From Saccharothrix espanaensis DSM 44229 (GTDB lineage: Bacteria; Actinomycetota; Actinomycetes; Mycobacteriales; Pseudonocardiaceae): a stretch of 64,000 nucleotides of DNA. The number at the start of each line of letters is the position of its first letter. Within the stretch, counting starts at the first letter, position 1. This document shows positions 25,905-35,367 of the stretch, in pieces. The stretch is from assembly GCF_000328705.1 (NCBI RefSeq), contig NC_019673.1:3038001-3102000 (forward strand), read 5' to 3'. The translations under genes were made by a program, and so were the position numbers. The notes under the pieces were generated by a model. The model made no database searches. It had not been told where the DNA came from and worked only from the letters and a program-made list of their open reading frames with translations.

Positions 25905-28900
25905 CTACCTCGGGATCGTCATGCTCGCTCCGCGACCGGTGGCGTCCTCCACCGAGCGGTACACCATGAAGTTCACCTTCCGGCCCGCCATTCTGCTCAG
26001 TTCGCCGCGCAGGCCGGAAAGCCCGAGGGCGCGCAGGGCGCGTCGGTCGAGCGGACCGGTGCGGATGCCGCCGGACCTGGTCGCCAGGCCGGCCCCCTTC
26101 GCGGCGCCGAAGATGTCGTCGCCGGCCAGCGCCACGTCGAAGTCGCTGCGCCTGCCGACGTCGAACGGCGCGCCGGTGGTGTACTTGCGCCCGGTCACGG
26201 CGCTGCCCTGCATGACGCCCTGGGCGCCGGGGTAGCCGGCCCGTGCCAGACCGTCGTGCAGCGACCGGCCGAAGCTCTCGAAGTCGCCCCGGTTCGAGAA
26301 ACCGTGCGGCGTTTCGCCGCAGTTGTGCACCAGCACGTCCTCGTCGGCGACACCGACGTAGTAGGTGTGGACGCCGTGCACGGTGAGGTTGTGGACCTTG
26401 CGGTGCTGGGTCCACTGCCGGGTGGCGAGGACCTCCCGACGCTCGCCGTCGGCGGTCAGGACCTGGTCTCCGACCCGCAGTTGCCCGGCATCGGCCCAAC
26501 GGCCCTGGTCGTCGACCCAGAACGGGTGTTCGGCGGTCGCGACCACGGTCCCGGAGGTGTGACCCGCCTCGATCGTGATCTCGACCAGTTCCTTGGCACC
26601 CTCGCCGACGATCAGCGCGGTGACCGGGCGGACGGCGGTCGCCCCGGTGTCCGGGTCGCCGGCGAGGACCTCATCGCCCTCGCGCACGTCCTCGATCGGG
26701 CGGTGCGTTCCGTCGGCCATGAGCACCGGGGTGCCGGGGGCGAAGCTGTTGCGGCACGCGCCCGATCCGCCCTTGGTGGCGCTGGTGCCACCGCCGTTGG
26801 CCGCCTTGCCGCCCCCTGAGCCGCCGCCGGAGGCGTTCTTGCCGGTCGACGCCGTGCCGCCGGCTTTGCCGCCTCCGCCACCGGAGGGTTTGCCGCCGCT
26901 CGGTCCGCCCGCCTTCGGTGCCGGTTTCGGCGCGGGCGCCGCCTTCGCGCCGTTGGCCCCGGCATCGGCCGCCTGGCCGGCCGTCTTCGCCGCGCTCTGC
27001 CCGGCGTCGGCGGCCTTCGCCCCGCCCTGCGCCGCCTCGGCGCCCTTGACCGCGTACTTGCCCGCCTTGACCGCGGTGGCACCCCACCCGGCGAAGGGCA
27101 CCGCCGCCGCGGCCGACAGCGCGGCGTTGGCGTAGTCCCCCTCTGCGGCGTACCAGGCCGAGTTCGCGAGGTCCGCGGCCTCGCCGACCACGGGGATCAC
27201 GCCGGCGACGTCGAGCGCCGCGTGCCCGACCTCCTTGGCGTTGTCCTTCACCCAGTCCGCGGCGTCGTCGAGCCACCCGTGGCCGTCGATCTCCACCTGG
27301 GACAGCGGGTTGCCGGCGCCGAAGGCGTACCGGTTGTTCGTCCACGGGTCGGTGGTCATCCCGAGGTCCGCGAGCGCCCCGTTGTACAGGTCGAGCGTCA
27401 GAAACCTGTTCAGGCCGGGGGAGTAGTCCCGGAACCCCATGTCGTAGGTGTCGGTGCTCTTGTCGTGCCGGGTGGTGTTGAACCGGTACGAGTTCTCCTC
27501 CGGCTTGTCCGGGTTCGCCTGGTCGGGCTTGTCCTCGCCGGAGAACTCCTTCTCGTCGTCCTTGCCGTAGGCGGTGTAGCCGTAGGTGGACTTCGCGTCG
27601 CCCTGGGAGTCGGTGACCTGCTCGACGTCGGAGTGCGGGTTGAACCCGTAGACCGAGTCCTCCTCCTTGCCGTCGTCGGAGTACTTGACCTGCGCGAGCA
27701 GCTCGCCGTCGTTGGAGTACTGGTACGCCTTGCGCAGCTTGCCGTTCTCGTCCTCGGTCAGGACCTGGTCGGACAGTCCGAGGTAGTGGAACGCAGTGGT
27801 CTTGTCACCCTCGACCCTGGTCTGCTGCCGGTCCAGCGGGTCGTAGGTGTACTTGGTGGTCTTCGGCCCGGTGCCCTGGTCCTTGACGTGCTCCACCTTG
27901 CGGTCGAACCCGTCGTAGGTGTACTTCTCCACCTGCTTGCCGGACTGCGTCACCTGGTGCAGGCGGCCGAACGCGTCGTAGTCGTAGTTCGCCTGCTGCC
28001 CGTCCGTGGTGGACGACAGCAGCCGGTTGCGGTCGTAGTCGAACGCGGTGTGCGCGCCGTCGACCCGCTGGTCCCAGACGTTGCCGTTGTCGTCGTGCTT
28101 GTACTCCTCGGTGCGCTCGCCCTCGCCACCCTTCTTCGTCACCTTCCGCACCCGGTCGCGCGGGTCGTGGGTGTACGTCGCGTCGGCGTTGATGGTCGCG
28201 CCGTGGTCGTCCGCGTTCTGCTTGCGCCCATCGTCGCGGATCTTGTTGGAGTTGGAGTCGTACGCGAGGTTGTGCTCGACGACGACCTGCCCGCCGTCCT
28301 TCTTCTTCTCCAGCTGCCGGCGCAGCAGCCCGTCGAGGTAGTAGGTGTAGTCGACGGTGTTGCCGTTGCTCTTGACGTGCCTCTCGACGTGCCCGCGCGA
28401 GGTGTAGGTGAAGGAATTGATCTTGCCCTGGTCCGCGTCGTCCTTCTTGTTGGTGACCTTCGTGACCAGGTCGCGCGCGTTGTACTCGTAGAGCGCCGAC
28501 TTGCCGTCGAACTTGGCGAACGTCAGGTTGTCGTTCTCGTCGTAGCGGTAGTCGGTGGTGTGCTTGACCGCGCCGGCCTTGAGCTCCTCGACCTTCTCCG
28601 CCAGGTTCACCGCGTTGTAGGCGACGCGGTAGGCGTCGACCGGCGTGTTCGGCGTGGAGTCGGTCATCTCCACCAGGTTGTCGTTCGGGTCGTACCGGTG
28701 CTCGAAGACCTTCTTCTCGTCGTCGGCGTCCGCACTGTTGTCGCGCACCAGCTGCACGGCGTCGGCGGCCACGGTGCCGTCGGCCTTGCCGGACAGCGTG
28801 ATGGTGCGGGACTGCCCCCCTGACATGGCGTACTTGCCGATGCTGGTCCACTCACCGGCCCGCTGCGTCTGGTCGACGCGCGCGGTGCTCGTGCCGCCGT

Positions 28901-31900
28901 TGTGCTCGACGGTGTACGCGGCGTCCGTCGCCGTGGCACCGGGATGGCGCACCAGCACGTCGTAGGTGCCGTCGGCCGGAACGGCGGCCTTCCAGGTGAA
29001 CGCGGCGTCGTCGGCGTCGGTGGCGCGGTACGCGGCGTCCTGGAACCCCCTGCCCGACTCCTCGGTGCGCCAGTTCCCCTTCACCTGGGTGCGCGCCGCG
29101 TCGGAGTTGTCGACGACGACCACGTTGCGGCCCACCGGGACGCCTTCGTCGGAGCGCTTCTTGAGTTTCCCGTCGGGGAAGTACTCCCACGTCTCCACGC
29201 GCTGCGCCCCACCGCCGGCGCTGGTCACCGTGCGGTTGGACTGCTGCCCGGTGGCGGTGTAGTCGTAGGCGGTCTTGATGTCCCACGGGTCGGTGGACGT
29301 GCGCAGCCAACCGTTGTCGTAGTACGTCTGCCTGGTGACGTTGCGGGCCGACTCGCCGTGCGACGGCGGCGCGCTGACCTCGACCAGGTCGCCGACCCCG
29401 TTGTAGGTCTTGATCGTGCCGACCGGCGTCTTGTGCTCCGCGTCGTCCGGGTCGTAGGGCAGGATCTCCTCGCGCACCCGGTTGAGCTCGTCGTAGACCG
29501 TCTCGCTGACGAAGTCGTCGCCCTTGTCCGGCGTGTCCACCCCGCGCGGGTTGACGGTGCGGGTCAGGTTGCCGACCTGGTCGTACTCGTACCTGGTGGT
29601 GAAGTACCGGATTTCGCCGTTGTCGGAGCTGTGCGGGGAGCGGACCTCGCGCTGCAGGCCGCGCTCGTCCAGTTCGATGAGCGTCTCGTTGCCCTGCTCG
29701 TCGATGCCGGCGACGACGTTGCCGTCGCGGTCGTACCGCGTCTTCGCCGAGTGGCCGTCCGCGTCGACGGTCTCCACCACCTGGTGGTTGGCGTCGAAGA
29801 CGTACCGGGTGGTGAAGTCGTTGGGGTCCGGTGTCTTGTACTTGCGCGCGTCGACCTCTTTGACGAGGTTGCCGACGTCGTCGTACTCCGCGCTGATCAC
29901 GTTGCCGTTGACGTCGGTGGCCCGGATGACCCGGTCGAGCTCGTCGTAGGTGAAGGAGTAGGTGAAGTCGTCCGGTTCCCCCGGGGTCAGCATCCCCTTG
30001 GGTTCGGTCTGCTCCAGCAGGTTGCCGACGGCGTCGTAGGCGAACGTGGTCAGCTTCTCCGGACCGCCCGGGTCGTCCTTGGGCGCGTAGACGCCGACCT
30101 GCCGGTCCATCGCGTCGTAGGCGACGCGGGTGACGGCGCCGTTGGCCGCGGTGCTGGTCACCACGTTGTCGTTGCGGTCGTAGCGCGGTCCCGGCGTGAC
30201 GATGTAGGCGCCGGCTGCCTGGTCCTTCGGCTCGCGCGTGTCCAGCGGGCGCTTGAAGACGTCGTAGGTGTACGTGCCGGTCTTGCCGTGCGCGTCGGTG
30301 ACGGAGGTGACGTTGCCGACGTCGTCGTAGCGGTAGGCCGTGGTGCAGTTGAGCGGGTCGGTGATCAGCCGCGGGTAGCCGTTGGCGTCGTAGTCGCCGT
30401 ACTTCGTGGTGTTGCCGTTGGCGTCGGTCTGCTCGATCAGGTGGCCGAAGCCGTCGTAGGAGTAGCGCGACGTGTAGTCGTTCTGGTCCGGGGTCGCGTT
30501 GCCCTTCGGGTCGGTGACGGCGAGCAGGTTGCCCTTGTCGTCGTACGCGAACGTCCACTTGCGACCTTCGGGGGTGACCTTCTCGGTCAGGTCGGCGACG
30601 TGCCCGCCGAGCTCGGTGCGGTAGGCCAGGCGGGTGGCCGGGCCGTTCGTCCGGTTGGCCTCGGCGTCGCGGATCTCCAGCGGGAAGCCGGTCTTCTGGT
30701 CGTAGGACCAGGTCTGCGTGGCGCCGTTGTGCTCGACCAGGCGGACGACGTTGTTGTCGGCGTCCCAGTGCACCTGGGTGGTCTCGTTCTTGGCGTTGGT
30801 GATGCGCTCCGACCGCCCGTAGCCGTCGAGCAGGGTGCGGGTGGTGTGGCCGTTGCCGTCCACCAGGGCGGAGTCGACCTTCGAGCCCTTGTCGGCGTCC
30901 GGGTCGACGTAGTCGAAGCCGGTCGTGGCCTGGCCCCGGTCGGTGATGGTCCGGACGTTCCACCTGCGCAGCGCTTCACCGGCGCCGGTGAAGTAGTCCA
31001 CCCTGGTGGTGCCGCCGTTCGGGTCCACCACGGACAGCAGCTTGGCGTTGGCCTCGTCGTAGAAGAACGTGAAGGGCTTGGCGTCCGGGTTGCCCAGCCC
31101 GTCCACGACCTCACCCAGGTGCCCCTTGTCGGTGTAGGTCAACGCCACCACCCGACCGGACACGTCGGTGACGGACTTGAGCTTGTTGATGATGAACAGG
31201 TTGTCCAGGTTCGTCCCGGTCAGCTTCCTGCCGCCGAGGATGTACGAGAACGCGTCGCCGCGCTGGTAGTAGTCCAGCGTCAGCGTGCGGCGGCCGGTGG
31301 CGTCGGTGACGTGCTTCAGCACACCGGTGTTGCGGTTGCCCAGCAGCGCCCGCTCGTAGGTGAACGACATGGTGTTGCCGCTCTTGTCCACCGTCGCCGT
31401 GTGGTAGCCCTGCGCGTCGAAGAAGAACTCCGTGCGCTCCGGCGTGGTGAACACCCAGCGCCGCTGGTCATCGCCGCCCGGGAGGTACCGCAGGTACAGG
31501 TGCACGCCGGCCGGCGCGTCGTAGGTCCAGTTCCGGCTGTCGGCGCTGTCGTGCTTGTTCAGCTCGAACAGGTGCCCGGTGCCGTCGCCGTCGACCAGGC
31601 TCACCGTGGTCGGCCAACCGAGCAGCCCCGGCAGGAGGCCGCCGAACTCCAGCGGTGTGCCGAGCCGGTTCAGCGTCGACGCCGTGACCGACCACCCGGG
31701 GCCGGCGTAGGAGTTCGAGGTGTCCGAGGAGTTGTAGGACAGCCGGCTGAAGCTCGCCAGGCCGCGGCTGGGGTTGGTCAGCACGTCGTAGTTCCACACG
31801 GCGTTGCCGGAGAACTGGTTGACCGACAGGTTTCCGCCCGCGCCGGTGGCCAGGCCGGCGTAGGAGTAGAAGTGCTCCAGCCCGAGCTGGTCGGAAGTGG

Positions 31901-32501
31901 GCCGCTCCACGCGCACGTCCAGGTCGAGCGTGGGCACGCCCGCCGTCTCGGACAGCCACCTGCGGGTGCTGGTGTCGTAGACGTCCCACCGCAGCGTGAA
32001 CTGCTCGCGGTCGTTGCCGATGTCGGCCGGCGCCGGGGCCTTCACGCGTGCGTCGAGGGTGACCTCCGCGCCCGGCGCCAGGTTCGCCGGCAACGCCGTG
32101 TCCAGCCGGTTGCCCGCCGTGGCGTCGCCGCCGTCGGGCAGGGTCCAGTGGTAGGACAGCACGTGCCTGCCCGCCACCAGCGGTGACTGCGTGGTGTTGC
32201 GGACGGTCACCCGCACCGGGTGCTCGTCGCCCGGGATCATCCGCCGCGGCGTGTCCGGCGCCGCGTAGGCGGCGGACGCCTGATCAGCCTGGATCGGCCT
32301 GCTCTCAGGAGCCTGCGCGGACGATTCGGCCGCCTCCGCCGCCACAGCCACCTGGGTGCACCTCGGTGACGGTGGCGCGGCCACCCTGGGCGCGGTCTCC
32401 GCGGCTCTCGCGGCCGGTGCCGGCACCGGTGACAATCCTGCCGCCACCAGTGCGAGCAGCGAAGCGGCAGACCAGAACAGACGTGCTTTCCCCTTGTTCA
32501 C
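25905..32501 (-). CDS. Secreted RHS/YD-repeat polymorphic toxin with Hint and nucleotidyltransferase-like tip
   Basis: About 2198 residues from GTG 32501 (GGGGGG upstream). A signal peptide covers residues 1-36 (AASLLALVAAGLSPVPAPAA). Dozens of YD repeats fill ~300-1700 (YDELDRVIRATDVNGNV type). A golvesin/Xly-type carbohydrate-binding-like module is inserted at ~1120-1255 (GTYDVLVRHPG). The RHS core hallmark MGFRDYSPGLNRFLTLDLYN lies near 1700. A Gly/Ala/Lys linker leads to a Hint autoprocessing domain (~1915-2060: FAPGTPVLMADGTHRPIEDV to DEDVLVHNC). The final ~140 residues contain GSAVTG and SDFDVALAG, the GS and DxD pattern of pol-beta nucleotidyltransferases. Contact-dependent antibacterial toxicity is inferred from family knowledge. 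Confidence 0.88.
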   Translation of the reverse strand: MNKGKARLFWSAASLLALVAAGLSPVPAPAARAAETAPRVAAPPSPRCTQVAVAAEAAESSAQAPESRPIQADQASAAYAAPDTPRRMIPGDEHPVRVTVRNTTQSPLVAGRHVLSYHWTLPDGGDATAGNRLDTALPANLAPGAEVTLDARVKAPAPADIGNDREQFTLRWDVYDTSTRRWLSETAGVPTLDLDVRVERPTSDQLGLEHFYSYAGLATGAGGNLSVNQFSGNAVWNYDVLTNPSRGLASFSRLSYNSSDTSNSYAGPGWSVTASTLNRLGTPLEFGGLLPGLLGWPTTVSLVDGDGTGHLFELNKHDSADSRNWTYDAPAGVHLYLRYLPGGDDQRRWVFTTPERTEFFFDAQGYHTATVDKSGNTMSFTYERALLGNRNTGVLKHVTDATGRRTLTLDYYQRGDAFSYILGGRKLTGTNLDNLFIINKLKSVTDVSGRVVALTYTDKGHLGEVVDGLGNPDAKPFTFFYDEANAKLLSVVDPNGGTTRVDYFTGAGEALRRWNVRTITDRGQATTGFDYVDPDADKGSKVDSALVDGNGHTTRTLLDGYGRSERITNAKNETTQVHWDADNNVVRLVEHNGATQTWSYDQKTGFPLEIRDAEANRTNGPATRLAYRTELGGHVADLTEKVTPEGRKWTFAYDDKGNLLAVTDPKGNATPDQNDYTSRYSYDGFGHLIEQTDANGNTTKYGDYDANGYPRLITDPLNCTTAYRYDDVGNVTSVTDAHGKTGTYTYDVFKRPLDTREPKDQAAGAYIVTPGPRYDRNDNVVTSTAANGAVTRVAYDAMDRQVGVYAPKDDPGGPEKLTTFAYDAVGNLLEQTEPKGMLTPGEPDDFTYSFTYDELDRVIRATDVNGNVISAEYDDVGNLVKEVDARKYKTPDPNDFTTRYVFDANHQVVETVDADGHSAKTRYDRDGNVVAGIDEQGNETLIELDERGLQREVRSPHSSDNGEIRYFTTRYEYDQVGNLTRTVNPRGVDTPDKGDDFVSETVYDELNRVREEILPYDPDDAEHKTPVGTIKTYNGVGDLVEVSAPPSHGESARNVTRQTYYDNGWLRTSTDPWDIKTAYDYTATGQQSNRTVTSAGGGAQRVETWEYFPDGKLKKRSDEGVPVGRNVVVVDNSDAARTQVKGNWRTEESGRGFQDAAYRATDADDAAFTWKAAVPADGTYDVLVRHPGATATDAAYTVEHNGGTSTARVDQTQRAGEWTSIGKYAMSGGQSRTITLSGKADGTVAADAVQLVRDNSADADDEKKVFEHRYDPNDNLVEMTDSTPNTPVDAYRVAYNAVNLAEKVEELKAGAVKHTTDYRYDENDNLTFAKFDGKSALYEYNARDLVTKVTNKKDDADQGKINSFTYTSRGHVERHVKSNGNTVDYTYYLDGLLRRQLEKKKDGGQVVVEHNLAYDSNSNKIRDDGRKQNADDHGATINADATYTHDPRDRVRKVTKKGGEGERTEEYKHDDNGNVWDQRVDGAHTAFDYDRNRLLSSTTDGQQANYDYDAFGRLHQVTQSGKQVEKYTYDGFDRKVEHVKDQGTGPKTTKYTYDPLDRQQTRVEGDKTTAFHYLGLSDQVLTEDENGKLRKAYQYSNDGELLAQVKYSDDGKEEDSVYGFNPHSDVEQVTDSQGDAKSTYGYTAYGKDDEKEFSGEDKPDQANPDKPEENSYRFNTTRHDKSTDTYDMGFRDYSPGLNRFLTLDLYNGALADLGMTTDPWTNNRYAFGAGNPLSQVEIDGHGWLDDAADWVKDNAKEVGHAALDVAGVIPVVGEAADLANSAWYAAEGDYANAALSAAAAVPFAGWGATAVKAGKYAVKGAEAAQGGAKAADAGQSAAKTAGQAADAGANGAKAAPAPKPAPKAGGPSGGKPSGGGGGKAGGTASTGKNASGGGSGGGKAANGGGTSATKGGSGACRNSFAPGTPVLMADGTHRPIEDVREGDEVLAGDPDTGATAVRPVTALIVGEGAKELVEITIEAGHTSGTVVATAEHPFWVDDQGRWADAGQLRVGDQVLTADGERREVLATRQWTQHRKVHNLTVHGVHTYYVGVADEDVLVHNCGETPHGFSNRGDFESFGRSLHDGLARAGYPGAQGVMQGSAVTGRKYTTGAPFDVGRRSDFDVALAGDDIFGAAKGAGLATRSGGIRTGPLDRRALRALGLSGLRGELSRMAGRKVNFMVYRSVEDATGRGASMTIPR

Positions 32502-33602
32502 GCGTTTCCCCCCGCGCCGTGCGCAGGCACGCTCCACCCACCAGCGGTCCCCGAAGAACGCCGCCGACGTGAGCAACCTGCGTTCCACCCCTACGAACAC
32601 CAAGGCCCTCATGATCCCCACCAAGGCGGCCTCGCGAGCATTCAAGCACAGCGGACGTGGTCGGTAATGGGCTTTCCAGGTGACGAAACGACCGTCGTAG
32701 ACCTACTCCGCGTAGAGCCGGCACCCACGTGCGCATTCCACGTGGGGAGGGCAGAAGTGCATACCTACCAACAGTTCATCGCTGGAAGGAACGATCCAGT
32801 CGGTCCGAACCGGCGGGCTCGGCGAGCACGTCCGCCACGGAGAGGCCCGTCTTTTGGCTGACGGCGTACCGCTCGGCCGACGAGAGTCGCCGGGACAGCG
32901 TCTCCTGGGTCTGCTGGAACCGAGCCCGCTCCTGCGCGGGCACCGGCACTCCCAGCGCCGGGGGAGCGTGTTGCGAGTCGGTTCCGGTAGTTCGGTCGGC
33001 CGCACACCGAGCTGTCCGAACAGATCGTCGACGGCGCGGGCGAACTTGCCCGCGTCCGGCGATGCCGGTTCACCTAGGGCGCCGGGATCGTCGTCCTGCT
33101 GGCCAACGGCGGTGTCCGGGGCGACACACCGGAGGCGACCAATGCCGCCTCCCGCCGCCGTCCCGCTCGGCGCGGCGCTCCGCTGAGAAACCGTGGACCC
33201 ACCCCTCCCGGGCCGGGCGGAGCACCGGCGCACGGCGTCGCGCAACCATCGCTGGGCTCCGTCGGCGGTGGGGCGCGGGTGCCAGTCCACGCCGATCGTC
33301 AGGGGTGGTGGGCACCAGGCCGACCGCGTCGGCGACGGCGGCCGGTGTCGGTGCTAAAGCTTCGATCTGGCATTCGTCCAGGAGCGCGGACCCTGTTGCA
33401 CGGTCTTGACTCGCACCCTCGGGGGGATCGGCCGTTGGCGGCTGGCCCCGCCCCCGTGAACGGCCTGTGCCGCTCCGATACGCGGGGCGGGGCGCTTCTC
33501 CATCGGGTTGGCGCGGTCCGATCGCCCGGCCGGGGGTGTGGGCGTGGGTCACCAACCGCCCTGCGGCGGTGCGGGCGCGGACAGGTGGCGGCTGTTGACG
33601 GC
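32502..33602. other. Degraded stretch between the RHS toxin and the NmrA gene
   Basis: Contains the upstream region of the RHS gene and one recognisable remnant (32790-33062). Other frames, such as 33070-34056 minus, are Arg/Pro-rich shadows. Nothing else supported. Confidence 0.4.
32790..33062 (-). pseudogene. Broken coding remnant, family unknown
   Basis: Minus-strand reading GKFARAVDDLFGQLGVRPTE changes frame near 32955 and continues PAQERARFQQTQETLSRRLS, SAERYAVSQKTGLSVADVLA, EPAGSD. Both halves have strong coding character (amphipathic helices, GC-rich third positions), so this was once a gene. No family is assigned with confidence. Confidence 0.4.
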
Positions 33603-34523
33603 TTAGCCGGACGACCGGTTGCGCAGGGTGTTCCTCGTCCAGTCGGTGAAGGTCGTCGTTGGTACACCCAGGTGTGCGGCGAACCTCGGACGCGCCGGCG
33701 CGGGATGGGCGCTCATGTGCTGCTGCGCTTGGAAGAGCGCGGTGAGGAGGCCGTCCGCGCGAGCGGGTGCCGGGCTGGGGGCGAGTTCGATGGGGGTCCC
33801 GAGTTCCCGGGACAGGACCTGTGCGGCGTCGCGGAAGCTCAGGACGTCTCCGGCCAGTTCCAGTTCGACGCCGTGGAAGCGTTCCGGCTCTGCGAACGCC
33901 GCGGCGGCGGCTGTTCCGATGTCGTCCACCGCGACCAAAGGGTGTTCGACGTCGGGGTCGACGGCGGCGACGAGTCGGTTCGAGGTCATGTCGGCGAAGT
34001 AGGGCGATGGCCGGGCGAAGTTCTCCATGAACGTGGCCGGCCTGAGGATCGTCCACTGTGGAAAGCCGGCGGTGCGCACGAAGTTCTCGATGGCGGCTTT
34101 GCTGCGGTAGTAGTGCCGGGTGAAGGAACCCCAGCGCCGCTCGTCGAAGTGCTCGCCGTCGATCGTGCCGACGCCCGAGACCGAGGTGTGCACCACGTGC
34201 CCTATCTGCGCCTGTCGGGCGGCCTTGATCAGGTTGTGGCCGTGGCGGACTTCGGAGTCGCCCTGCAGGTCGCTGATGTCGGGCGTCTGCACCGAGAACA
34301 CCGCGTGAGCGTTGTCAAGGGCCGCCTCCAACGACGGGGCGTCGTCCAGGTCGCCTCGCACGAGAACGGCTCCGAGTTCACGCAGGGCGGCGGCGCGCTC
34401 GGTGTCGGTGTCTCGCACCAGAGCGTGAACCCGGAGGTGGGAGGCCAGTAGCGCGCGAACGACGGCGCCCCCCTGTTTGCCGGTCGCTCCGGTGACCAGC
34501 ACGAACGACGGTGATGTGGGCAC
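33603..34523 (-). CDS. NmrA-family NAD(P)-binding protein
   Basis: 306 residues. GTG 34523 is set by GGAGGGG. N-terminal Rossmann motif VLVTGATGKQGGAVVRALLA, then LVRDTDTERAAALRELGAVL, LDNAHAVFSVQTPD, HVVHTSVSG, YYRSKAAIENFVR and WTILRPATFMENF, all typical of NmrA-like atypical short-chain dehydrogenases. These act as NADP(H) sensors or as reductases. Divergent from a TetR gene with palindromes between, so probably its target. Promoter sites lie at 34545-34593. Confidence 0.88.
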   Translation of the reverse strand: MPTSPSFVLVTGATGKQGGAVVRALLASHLRVHALVRDTDTERAAALRELGAVLVRGDLDDAPSLEAALDNAHAVFSVQTPDISDLQGDSEVRHGHNLIKAARQAQIGHVVHTSVSGVGTIDGEHFDERRWGSFTRHYYRSKAAIENFVRTAGFPQWTILRPATFMENFARPSPYFADMTSNRLVAAVDPDVEHPLVAVDDIGTAAAAAFAEPERFHGVELELAGDVLSFRDAAQVLSRELGTPIELAPSPAPARADGLLTALFQAQQHMSAHPAPARPRFAAHLGVPTTTFTDWTRNTLRNRSSG

Positions 34524-34544
34524 GGCTGCCCCTCCGATCAGTAA

Positions 34545-34593
34545 GTGGGGTACCACACCGTTTTCTGTCCGCTACGATATGGGGTGGCACCCC
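34545..34593. promoter_or_regulatory. Paired palindromes between nmrA-like and tetR genes
   Basis: GTGGGGTACCACACC (from 34545) and GGGGTGGCACCCC (34581-34593) are two related inverted repeats sharing TGGGGT and CAC/CACC halves. They flank a TACGATAT box that may be the -10 of the TetR gene. Likely TetR operators. Confidence 0.5.
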
Positions 34594-34618
34594 GTTTGTC
34601 TAGCGAGAGGTCGTCCCG

Positions 34619-35176
34619 ATGGCGAGCAGTGGGTCCAGGTCGCAGCGGGCGGACTGGCAGCGCAACCACGAGCGACTCCTGGCGGCGGCCCGGCCCCTCG
34701 TCGCCCGGGACGGGGCCCGGGTCTCCTTCGAGGAGGTCGCCCGCGAGGCCGGAGTGGGTTCGGCCACGCTGCACCGGCACTTCTCGTCTCGGCGCGTGTT
34801 GCTCGACGAGGTCTTCCGCGAGGCCGTCGAGCGCTTGCGCCGCAGAGGTGACGAATTGGCCGGCGGTGACCCCGGCACGGGGCTGCTCGCGTGGCTGGAG
34901 GAGCTGACCGTGACCGCTGTGGAGACCCGTGGCCTGACCGCGTCGTTGGAGGGTGACGCGGACGGGGGGCCGTCCTCGGCCGACGGCTGCCACGGCGTGG
35001 TGCGGGAGGCGACCGTGAACCTGGTGGACGCAGCGCTCGCGGCGGGTGCCGTACGTCCGGGAACCTCACCGGACGACCTGCTCGCCCTCGTGACGGCCAT
35101 TTCCCTGGCCAACGAAGGTGATCCGGCAGCGGCACGCCGGCTGCTGCGCCTCGCCTGCGACGGCGTCCGGCCCTGA
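34619..35176 (+). CDS. TetR-family transcriptional regulator
   Basis: 185 residues. HTH: RLLAAARPLVARDGARVSFE, EVAREAGVGSATLHRHFSSR. Short C-terminal ligand domain. ATG 34619 has GAGAGG upstream. Divergent partner of the NmrA-like gene; together they resemble a small xenobiotic- or redox-responsive switch. Confidence 0.88.
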   Translation: MASSGSRSQRADWQRNHERLLAAARPLVARDGARVSFEEVAREAGVGSATLHRHFSSRRVLLDEVFREAVERLRRRGDELAGGDPGTGLLAWLEELTVTAVETRGLTASLEGDADGGPSSADGCHGVVREATVNLVDAALAAGAVRPGTSPDDLLALVTAISLANEGDPAAARRLLRLACDGVRP

Positions 35177-35367
35177 GCGGCGGCCACCGGGCGCGGCCAT
35201 TGGGCGCGGCCATTGGGTGTTGCCCGAACGTCGTCTACGCGGTCAGGTCACCAGGCCGTGGCGGAAGGCTGGGACGAGGCTTGGACGCGGTCGCGTAGGC
35301 CGGGTTCGGTGGGGATACGGCGAAGCTGGGGTGCGGGGTCCGCCTTGATGCGAACGGTCATGGCGGG

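Noticed and set aside
27222-32186. Very long plus-strand ORFs antisense to the RHS gene (533 and 1094 codons)
   Set aside because: Val/Gly/Arg-rich composition with no motifs, lying opposite a gene with clear YD repeats; they are high-GC mirror frames.
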